Part shown: positions 54,774-64,000 of the stretch, piece after piece | Layout of the letters: every line of letters begins with the position of its first letter | Position numbering within the stretch: position 1 is the stretch's first letter | DNA from: Apostichopus japonicus | Taxonomy: Eukaryota > Echinodermata > Holothuroidea > Aspidochirotida > Stichopodidae | Direction of reading: 5' to 3' | Length of the DNA stretch: 64,000 nt | Assembly: GCF_037975245.1 (NCBI RefSeq) | Contig: NC_092568.1 | Span: 29,981,001 to 30,045,000 of the forward strand | Made by a program: the position numbers and the translations under genes | Notes under the pieces: model-generated | What the model was told of the DNA's origin: nothing | Seen by the model: the letters and a program-made list of their open reading frames with translations, nothing else | Databases searched by the model: none

Positions 54774-57700
54774 GTAAGTGAAATCCCTTCCCACACCCCA
54801 ACTCTCCCTCCCCCCCCCCAAAAAAATGAAACATAAATGCATTCTTTTTACGTTGAATTTTACAGGTTTTTGTTTCAGTCATTATATACAACTTTAAATT
54901 TATAGTTCATGAGTTAGTTTATTTTGCTATTGAAATAATCAATATAACGCTGAATAACGTTACCTTTTTAAAATACCTTGCCTTTCTTGAAAGGTAAGGG
55001 GAGGGAGGGTGGGAGCTTTGCCTGTCTCTAGGCTAATGTAACAGAGTGTCGGGGCGACAAAGTTGAGTCGAAAGGAATCTTGAATGCATAAGCATGAATT
55101 CGTAAATAGGGAAATATATGAAAGAATTTGTTATAAAAGCAATGTTCGTAAATAACTAGTGCAAATCAATATATTCAATACATTGTGTTTCAATGATCAA
55201 GCAGCCATAGCCTGTCTTATTCCTGATAGGTTCATTAATTTTCAATTAAGATGGCTTCCAGTAAGGGTATGGAAATAGTCTATAAATGTCAACTTCAAAG
55301 AAACTCGCGCTTTTCCAAAAAAAAAAAAAAATTGATACCGTTATTAAATTAGTCACAATATACAGCCAAAGTTAAAAACATTGGATAAGCCTACACAGTG
55401 GCCTACTTAGGCGCAATGACGTTCTTTTTTATTATTGTTTCGAGAAAAGCCTTTCAACCCACGCAGACGGGGTGATGTATTTTCCTGCTATGAAAACTAT
55501 GAAAAAAAAACAGGAAGATATATTGCATCTCCCCTTTAGAAGATAAGGAAGCAAATAATATAGCAAATGAAGAAGGATAAAAATATGAAGTATTTGGCAA
55601 GCTAAAACAAACACAATTAATTTGTAATTATAAAACAGTTTTTTAACTCATAAGCTACCTAGTAGTTGGGCACAATGACGTCATCAACACTGCATGGGTT
55701 GTAAATTGCTATGAAGTTTGAAAAGCGTTTCTCGAAAGCAGTGGTTCCTTCATCTGTCCAAATTTTCGCACTCCATAGTAATTGTCAAAAAAGAAAGTTT
55801 GTTTGCACCCATTTCATCATATATGCATCCAACTGTGGATGAACGCCTTTATAGGAATAAGGGTCCAGGGGTCCGTTTAGGGCCCTTGGTGGGATCCAGG
55901 GGGTACAGAATGCGGAAGCCAATTAATCCAGCCAACTACATAAAGACACTGCATGCGTAAACTTGGGTACACACAGTATAAGTCTACCCGATTATAAATA
56001 AAATGCAAACAATCAAAGTTTGAACAATAAATAATTTGTAAACGCTTTGCGCATGAGGGCGTAGGGGCCATGCGGCCCGCAAGACCAGAAACTGCTTTGA
56101 TAATGGCCACATCAGTTTACCCGATTTTACATATATCATACAGAGATTAAATTTGTAACATTAGTAAACTTGAAATTTCAGAAGTTTACATTCACACATT
56201 TTTAATGTACCGGGTAATTTCTGAACAGTCTTGGGGTATATAAATCTCTCTCTCTCTATATTAATTTGGATGTTTTTCCCCCTAATTTTGTGACAATCTG
56301 TCACAAGTTTACATGCACTGGTACCATAAATCAAACTATATATACAGAGAGAAACCAAACGTTTAGCCTCTGAAGCTACATGTGTCATGTTATATTGTTT
56401 ATAGAAATAGAAATATGAAAGAGCGAACTACATATACTGACAAATGTTACCGCGACCGAATTCTCCTCCACTATCCACCCATGGAATTTTGATGGAAAAA
56501 AAGAAAGTCTTTTTCATTTTTTCATTTCATTTCATTTATTTTGTATTTTTCTCAATAAACATATAATTTAGTAGGTTGAATATGTATACTTTTATACAAT
56601 AAATCTAATTTTATTCACTTCACGATGAGAAAGAAAGTGGTAAAAAAACTTTAATAGGCTTAACGAGTAGATCCACTCCTCCAAAAAGGAAAAGAAAACC
56701 GAAAGAAACAAATAACATCAATGTATTAATACACAAGATCAAATGGTCTGAAACATAGCAAAACTCCAGAAAATACAGTTTTAAGTATAATTTATTAGCT
56801 ATTTGAATAATAAATACTAAGATTCTTTGTAAACGAATGCATGCATGAATTCGTAGAACATTTTACCACTAAAAGGTAAAAATACATTGATAGCACTTGG
56901 TTATCGGTCAACACAGACTCTTGAAACAGTGAATGCATGGGATATTGGGGTATACAACCCCCCCCCCCCCCCACTCCTCCGCCCTTTGCATAACCCACAA
57001 AAGTCAAAAAGTATTTTTTCGTGCACAGCCTTGCGTGTAGACCTAATTATATACAAATAAATAACTATTTATTGCCTAAATATGCCTTGGATTGCGTTAT
57101 AGTTTACATCTGACAATTTGAATCTAGGGGAACCACCAAAGACCTCCTAGACGGGAGTCGGTTTAGTATACGTCCCCAGGACAACACCCCCTATTTTCTA
57201 AAATCATGGATAGGCCCCTGATGTAAAGTCTATATCATGCTGTAGATGCTTCTGTAAAAGGCCACGTATACTACTACTATTCAAGGACACATTGTTACTG
57301 CCACCCTTTTTGTTTTGGAGGGGTTACCTAGGCCTTGACAGCTCCAGCAGATTTAAAGGTTAATGAAAAGATCTTTCAGTCACTCCATGACCTGACCATG
57401 ACTATGGATGGTACTTGAGTAGTATCAAGCAGTCAGATGTCACGTATTATACACATTGCGATGAGCATTTATACCAGCAGTTGTGCGCCAATCTGTATAC
57501 TACATACATCCTCACAGAAACACTGAGCAATTATAGGCAGACTGTAATTAGATGATGATATCATGCAACGATGCTTACTTCAAGCCTTTTGCTTCTTTTT
57601 TATGAATCCCATTTAAGTATTAGACGTCTAAATGTTTCTCCACAGTCTCAAACAATTATGATTGCCTAGTTATATTCAAGCCTATATAAGATTTATCTCC

Positions 57701-58073
57701 ATAAACATGTCAACCAATGGCAGCATGTTGTTAGCTATAAATTATATTATAGGCATATATGGTCTGATATTTGAATGTAAGATATTTATGTATATTTGCC
57801 GTATTTTTATTTGTTCTCAACGACCCTACAAAATATTAGACATCTGTTCTGGTTCTATACAAGTCTAAATTTTCGTACCGCATGTATGTATGCTTACATA
57901 TATTTTCGCGGAAGACGCGCGATACGTTCAAAAGAATTCAGCTCATAAAATTTGTTAAATAAACATTTTTACTGGGTGATGATTATTTTGCTGTCGAGTT
58001 TGAGTGTAGTTTTAATACGCAGAGTATACAAATGGCCGAAATAATAAGCTGTTTGCAAGGGGGAGGGGGGGGG
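54774..58073. other. probable intron of the channel gene
   Basis: No exon continuing the channel was seen. It contains C-runs at 54808 and 56960, and remnants of GC-rich element ends near 55860-55910 and 57125-57215. Confidence 0.45.
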
Positions 58074-58716
58074 GGGTAAGTGGGGACGTGGCGGACATAA
58101 ACGACTGAACATTAACTCCGGTGCCTTTCAATCATAAGGTCCCCGGTTCGAGTCTCTCCCAGATTAATGTATGTCGTCCAGTTACAGAGTTGTTGACAAT
58201 TAACAATTCATAATCATGGACGTTAAATATGAATGTAAGAGACCAGTGGCGTAGGAAGGTACTTTTGAGTGGGGGGGGCTGAAGACGGATGGCCGGCCTG
58301 GGGAAGGGGTCTAAGGGGAGGGGGTGTCCCCCTCCCCATTGGAATTTTTTTGCATTTCCAGGTGGCCTCAGATGCAATTTGGTGCAATATAGCACACTTC
58401 AACACCCACTCCATTTTGTAAGCTTAATTTTGTATTTTCACCTGGCCTTAGATGCAATTTGGTGCTCCAAATGAGATTTTCTTTCTCATTTGGAAATGAA
58501 AAAGGGGTTTTCTGACTTGCGAAGCGGGGGGGCGGAATGATACTTCCGCCCCTCCACATTTTTCACTGGGGGGCTGGCGCCCCCCCAGCCCCCCGGTTCC
58601 TACGCCCTTGTAAGAGACTGACTTCGGTCAGCTTGCGGCTTTGATAAGCCAATGAGGCTTCGTCGCGAGTTCCTGCTTGCAGGAGGATCTAGTATACATA
58701 CATACATACATACATG
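58074..58716 (+). mobile_element. tRNA-related SINE split by a MITE
   Basis: Left part 58074-58243 has a B-box (GGTTCGAGTCT at 58145-58155) with CCTTTCAATCATAAGG upstream resembling an anticodon arm. After the MITE the right part continues with GACTTCGGTCAGC, GCTTTGATAAGCC and ends in a (CATA)n tail at 58690-58715. Head, body and simple-repeat tail are the usual SINE plan. The A box is weak. Confidence 0.6.
58244..58610 (+). mobile_element. hAT-like MITE inserted in a SINE
   Basis: 367 bp with ends CAGTGGCGTAGGAA and, reversed, CAAGGGCGTAGGAACC, flanked by the exact 8-bp repeat TAAGAGAC (58236-58243, 58611-58618). Same family as 17433-17800, in opposite orientation. Confidence 0.92.
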
Positions 58717-60003
58717 GGTAAAACTGGAGGAGTGTGCGCATAGCGCACAACACGAGCGCCTTGGCGCAAAGACTTTATCGGGTTAGGGACTGATGGGGTC
58801 CAGGACGAAGCTCCCATTGGGGCACAGGGGGCGGACTCACATCTAGAAATCTTCAAGTTTGCTTTTGTTTGATCCCTGAATTGATATGTCAGTTATAAAT
58901 ATATTTTAACAAAAATCACATCTGACTTAAATACAGAAAGATTACCTATTTAACATCCGGGTGTAACTTAGAGCCTTTATCATGATTAATAAAATTGAAA
59001 CTTAAACAAAAAATGGGAACATTCTTAAACTTTGCATACAAGAATAAAATCATTTTGTTAAACAGATGTCTACAACATGCACACATATGGTATCTTAAGT
59101 AGATTTCAAAAGCACCGTTTGATATCTGGATACATTCACTTTATCGGAAATATAAAAATCTATAAAATGAAGATACTTCATGGCCGTAGCCTGGGTAGGA
59201 TCCCTAGGGTGGCAGTTGAGGAACAAAGAAAATATTATGTACCGTCTAAATGCTACATTGTGATGCCTCGATGTGTGAATCTATCAGGGCCATTTTTTAA
59301 AGAAATTTTTTGTTGGGGGGGGGGGGGTGGAGGGGGGTATTTCCCAAAAGGGACTATGATGACACTTTCTAAGCGGAGCGCCACCATCAGTTGGTGCGTA
59401 GCGTAGCAAGAAAACTTTTTGCCAAAAATGCCTCCCAAATTGCTGGAAATGGCAATTTTGGGCTGAATTCATGTGTAGCATTATGTTCCCCTTGTATGAG
59501 AATCGTGATACACACCTGATGATGATCACACCGTCACAGTCTCGATGCTAGGGGATTTGGGTTGAGAGCGGATCAGTCGTTCGGTTGTTTGCTGTTTAGT
59601 GCCTAGGCTCTTTCTTGGGTGACTTTTCTTAAACAGTACCGTGTGATCTTTTTGAACGCCATTCCTACAATACTACAATGAAATGAACATTTCGCTAAAA
59701 CTAACTGAAATAGCGCATACTGTCTATAGGCGTTCACACTATCGTAGGCCCTTTTCTCATTTAGGAAGTGAAAATCTCCGGGAGGTGGGTAGGGAGGGGC
59801 AGCTAGGAGGGACGTGCCCCCTTGCCCCCATTATTGACGCCCCTGCACTGTTTGTTACATCATTGCATAGGTGCACGTGTGCTTACATTATATATAGGCC
59901 TATTAAGCTTCAATATAACTATATTAGCTTATATTCCAAGTTATACTTGATTGAAAAATCAATCAATATAGTTAGATAAGAAACATTAACAATAACTTGT
60001 ATG
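58717..60003. other. spacer with a core-bearing element remnant
   Basis: The shared core occurs at 59365-59455, preceded by a G-run (59314-59337) and by GCCGTAGCCTGGG at 59182; clean termini were not found. A dispersed repeat shared with 50600-50738 follows. No gene supported. Confidence 0.45.
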
Positions 60004-60011
60004 GGCTTGGT

Positions 60012-61717
60012 CAGTGGCGTCACCAGACTTTTCAGTCTGGGGGGCACAGGGGGGGCACCAGCATTTGATGGGGGGCACTTAGGTGGATACGGACCGCCGT
60101 CCTAGGGGAGGGGTCTAAGGGGAGGGGGTGCCCCCTCCAGGCGCGGCGGAACGGGAAAATATTGGGTTGGGGGGCTAATGTGTAGAGACTATCTAAGCGG
60201 AGCGCCACCATCGGTTGGCGCGGAGCGTACAAGAAAATTTTGGGTTTTTCAACCCCCAGATGGCCGGAAACGGCACTTCCCGAGTGTTTTATGCTGCTAA
60301 TACCTAGCCCTAAAATATGGGTCTCAAGCCTGCAATTTCTCAGATTGCACGTAAAAGTCTGTAAAAACATTGTAATTTGTATATTCGATAGTGTTTTAAG
60401 AGAGTAGCTATTACTCGTAGTGTACTCGCAAGGACGTTTTTGAGTGTAGTAAGGAGATGTTGGAGAACTGGCTGAAATGAAGCAAGTCATTGGCCTAAGA
60501 CGAAGTTGTGTTGCGCTTACCGGTACTCACACTCACTGCTTCCACTTTTCAAGGGGCGTGAAGACGCGGTTGGGGTGACAATGTGGTCTATAGCCAGGGG
60601 ACGGGCCGAGGGTCCCCCCAGCATTTACTAAAATTATTACACCTATAAAGTATACGTGTGCATCGGACAGATCGACAAGTATGCATTGAAAAATGGGCAG
60701 ATGCACGCTTCGGAGCCTTGGTAAATATTGGGGGGGGGGGCTTATCATGCATTTGCCCCTCAACTTTTTCATTGGGGGGGGGCTGAGCCCCCAAGCTCCC
60801 CCGGTTCCGCCGCCACTGCCCCCTCCCCTTTGGAAAATTTTCGCATACGGAGGATGGGCTAGATGCAAAATGCTGCCACATTTGATGCTAAATTCGATCT
60901 GAAGATATCTCCAGAAATTGCTATTTTTGAGGTAATGATTTTAACAAGGCGCAGAATTTTGCAGAAGATATTTGTCGATATTATGCCTAACCCTATATCA
61001 ATAGAACCTACATTTGTTGAATTAATGTGTGCATGACCCCCGACTCCTTTCTTGTCCTTCTCGTTTTCGCCCATTATCTATTAAGATGTAACAGGTTCCA
61101 GCATCGTTATTGGCTCCTATCATGGATCTCACCATGCAATCCAAAGTTTGATCACACATCGAGTATGGCTTAGTATGCAGGTGTGAACATTCGCCATTTG
61201 TTCCTACAAGCATCTGACCTCAAATGACCTCTGCACCCCCTACACAACAGGGTTAATATATGGGTCCACAAATATAGGCAAGTGTGGTGCCTGCGGACCC
61301 TCACATTCTCACATTTCGTCAGCTCCTAACCTGTCAACCTCAGACCAAGGCAACATATTGCAGTACCCTCCCTTCTCACAGTCATGTAGCTCGCGAAGTG
61401 GGCGTGTATATCCGCTGGTATGGCGTGAGTACTGACACATTCAATGTAAATATCGACACATGTTGTGATGGCGCGGGTTACGACTTCGATACCCGACGTT
61501 CAAGGATAAACTTTTTCATTTTTTCGCAGCTCATTTGAAGAAAATACGAATTACTGTGCTTCTTTGTCCTTTGTTGAAAAACCAACTCAGATGATGGGAG
61601 TTGAATATAACAAAATATATATATATATTTTTACCAACCCAAATCTCAGATGGGGGGGGGCACTAGGTTTTCCAGGGGGGCACGTGCCCCCCTGGCCCCC
61701 CCTTGGCCACGCCACTG
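60012..61717 (+). mobile_element. 1.7-kb hAT-like element with nested insertion
   Basis: Ends CAGTGGCGTCACCAG and, reversed, CAGTGGCGTGGCCAAGG; flanked by the exact 8-bp repeat GGCTTGGT (60004-60011, 61718-61725). Without the nested 681-bp element and its duplication it measures about 1.0 kb. Repeated GGGGGCAC near both ends. No transposase frame; non-autonomous. Confidence 0.9.
60138..60818 (+). mobile_element. 681-bp element nested in 60012-61717
   Basis: Starts CAGGCGCGGCGGAACGGG and ends GGTTCCGCCGCCACTG, whose reverse complement starts CAGTGGCGGCGGAACC. Flanked by CCCCCTC with a shared G, that is GCCCCCTC on both sides. Excising it restores GGGTGCCCCCTCCCCTTTGG, which matches the uninterrupted sequence of the 58244 family. 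It carries the shared core at 60190-60285. Confidence 0.85.
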
Positions 61718-61946
61718 GGCTTGGTAGGTTATAATTTTACTGCAATCGAATTAACCACTTTTGCCAGCTCATTTTGGAGGCTTAAAATAGTGCATGCCAT
61801 TTTGTTGACACAAATAAATAAAACATACTGGAATTTGAAAAGAAAAAGTGTGATACAGAATTCACGAAGGATCCCGTTTTGTCGGATACCATTGAGTTAC
61901 CATTTTGGTTTCCCCCCTCAAATCAAAGTCTTGATTATACCAACTT
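61718..61946. other. spacer
   Basis: AT-rich sequence between the hAT-like element and the minisatellite. Confidence 0.5.
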
Positions 61947-62560
61947 CCGCCACCCTGGTTCGATGTTAAGACATACACCTTTATATAGGTTATATCTTCC
62001 GCCACCCTGGTTCGATGTTACGACATCCACCTTCGTGAAGGTGACATCTTCCGCCACCCAGTTCGATGTTACGACATCCACCTTCGTGAAGGTGACATCT
62101 TCCGCCACCCGGTTCGATGTTACGACATCCACCTTTGTAAAGGTGACATCTTCCGCCAGCCGGGTTCGATGTTACGACATCCACCTTTGTAAAGGTGACA
62201 TCTTCCGCCAACCGGTTCGATGTTACGACATGCACCTTCAAAGGTTACATCTTCCGCCACCTGGTTCGATGTTACGACATCCACCTTTGTAAAGGTACAT
62301 CTTCCGCCACCCGGTTCGATGTTACGACATCCACCTTTGTAAAGGTGACATCTTCCGCCAACCGGGTTCGATGTTACGACATCCACCTTTGTAATGGTGA
62401 CATCTTCCGCCACCCTGGTTCGATGTTACGACATCCACCTTTGTAAAGGTGACATCTTCCGCCAGTCTGGTTCGATGTTACAATATCCACCTTTGTAAAG
62501 GTGACATATTCCGCCACCCGGTTCGATGTTACGACATACACCTTTTTAAACTTTACATTT
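61947..62560. repeat. 51-bp minisatellite, about 12 units
   Basis: The unit starts TTCCGCCACCCGGTTCGATG, continues TTACGACATCCACCTTTGTA and ends AAGGTGACATC. Roughly 12 copies differ by substitutions and 1-2 bp indels; the first and last are the most diverged. Each unit contains the palindromes CACCTTTGTAAAGGTG and ATGTTACGACAT. Because 51 is 17 codons, several frames stay open on both strands, giving repeats such as VAEDVTFTKVDVVTSNR; indels break these, so coding is unlikely. Confidence 0.95.
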
Positions 62561-63718
62561 CCGATCCTAGACAGGCCGCTATTTCAATCATTTTCCCTTT
62601 CTCCTATACTAAAACGTCGCAACTTCGAGTTTGTGTAAATACTGATAACAATTGGATCAGATACGCGAAAAAGGTACTTTGTATTGAAACTGATCGTGAA
62701 AATAACACTATAGTATACTAAACTATATAACCTATAGAAGATATATCATGATATTGTCTGTATATGAATGATTTCAATGAGTTTTGTGCGTATGTGTGTA
62801 TGCGTGTGTGTCCTATCAACGGCGAGTATGCAGCGTATATATCCTATGTTTTAATGTGTTTTCAGCAGCACTGTGAATATAGGCTTATCACTGACCGTTG
62901 CTCTCACAACAGATATGAACCATTACCTCTATAGATGAATGTAATATTAGTGATTGTGCATTTTCCTATATGCAACTAAAGAAACTATTAAAATCAGAAG
63001 GCAGCGTTTAAAAGTGTTTTCCTTATTTTCGTCATATTAATAATGAAACTTCTATCGAAAAAACTAGTGAAAAAATAGTTACGTTTGTTTTTGCCGGAAA
63101 TGTTAAATTTTGTAAGCCGTCATATAGGCTATCATACTAAATACATTTTCGGTTTATAAAAATAAAGTACTATCGACTTTATCCAGAGAAGTTTAAAACC
63201 CGATCTGTCCAGCTTTACAGCTCAACGAAAAGTAATTCATAATTCATATTTTTTGTGCATATTTTCTGGTATTACGTTATTACTCATGAACTTACAAGGT
63301 AAGTCTACAGCTCTGATATCAAACTTATATAAAATACATAAATATATATAGGCCTATACGTTTGTGTTAAATTCTTGTTTTATCCTATGACTGTAAGATA
63401 TATTTTAAGTTCCGCTTCGAAGTGGAGCTTAATTTTCTTTGCGGGATTTGGAATTGAAATATTCATGAGCAAAATAAAAGGAAAAAAAGAAAGCAAGAAT
63501 AAGATATCATGGATTTGGACTCAGAAAGACCACAATTTGAAGTACTTTGCACCCTATTACATCTGACACAGATAAAGAGTCTGTTTTCGTTGAATATTTA
63601 TATAGGCTATGTGTTATAAATCTGTATTAAACCACAATAAGGGTTATACGTACTTGTATGGCAAGAGTTAGTTACACTCTGTAACTCAGTTCTAAGTTGC
63701 ATGGTGAGACTCCCGTTC
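62561..63718. other. AT-rich spacer, nothing recognised
   Basis: No exon, element or RNA gene supported. Confidence 0.5.
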
Positions 63719-64000
63719 CTTTAAAGGGTGTGAAGACTCGCGCACAAAGAAACGTCTCATGCCGGTTATCTGACCTAGTTTCGAATGAGGTGTAACAGAA
63801 GTGTTAGACACTACCATCAATCCCAGAATACACACACACAGCAATTGCTACCGTCGGTAATTAGACACTAGTGCACAGTCAGTACATGCAGCTACGGTCA
63901 ATACCCACAACACAGTATACATATATTAGCAGCGATGGACATCTCAGGTCCAGATAAAAGATAACAAGGTATCACGTTTCATAACTGTCTGCATTTTGTA
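63719..64000 (-). repeat. inverted partner of 52575-52845
   Basis: Matches 52575-52845 in reverse complement and is cut by the window edge. Confidence 0.8.

Noticed and set aside
61935-62446. Repetitive open frames on both strands
   Set aside because: They follow the 51-bp minisatellite and are broken by indels between units; no start or splice context.

Overview
The window reads as nuclear DNA of an invertebrate animal, most likely a deuterostome and possibly an echinoderm. This is inferred from spliced metazoan genes with GT-AG introns, low gene density, AT-rich spacers, abundant AGGCCTA-type words, and many short terminal-inverted-repeat elements together with Jockey/CR1-like LINEs. The species cannot be fixed from the sequence alone.

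Four protein genes are well supported. A single-exon alpha-1,3-fucosyltransferase lies on the minus strand at 1070-2209. A complete four-exon TCTE1/DRC5 gene, a leucine-rich-repeat subunit of the axonemal nexin-dynein regulatory complex, lies on the plus strand at 7312-12000. A complete two-exon P-loop sulfotransferase-like gene lies on the minus strand at 20579-26277 and has a 4.7-kb intron. The first coding exon of a two-pore-domain potassium channel lies on the plus strand at 54458-54773; the rest of that gene is not in the window. Weaker exon candidates occur at 706-924 (-), 4458-4601 (-), 27006-27115 (-, probably untranslated), 28514-28607 and 29235-29328 (-, a duplicated signal-peptide-like exon), 30092-30731 (+), 35764-35934 (+) and 44582-44794 (+). 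The genes do not form a pathway; they are independent loci separated by repeats.

Much of the remaining sequence is made of mobile elements. There are two 5'-truncated LINEs with open reverse-transcriptase frames (14430-16395 minus, 42520-44475 plus). Many hAT-like miniature elements are delimited by CAGTGGCG- or CAGGCGCG-type termini and 8-bp target duplications that can be read directly (17433-17800, 24489-24693, 41865-42173, 46035-46409, 58244-58610, 60012-61717 with a second element nested in it, and 11280-11600 inside a TCTE1 intron). A Mutator-like element with 9-bp duplications lies at 33488-34455. A foldback element built of GATATC palindromes lies at 3641-5049 and carries a gene-like segment. 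A tRNA-related SINE at 58074-58716 is split by a MITE.

The most unusual observation is a set of tiny self-complementary insertions (29-39 bp, ends CAGGG...CCCTG), each flanked by an exact 7-bp direct repeat, at 21487, 24467 and 41692. The second is a GC-rich core of roughly 45-100 bp shared by eight elements whose termini differ. Tandem repeats include a 51-bp minisatellite of about 12 units at 61947-62560, a CCTACCCCTCA-type minisatellite at 48728-48970, long (TA)n tracts, and several segmental duplications.
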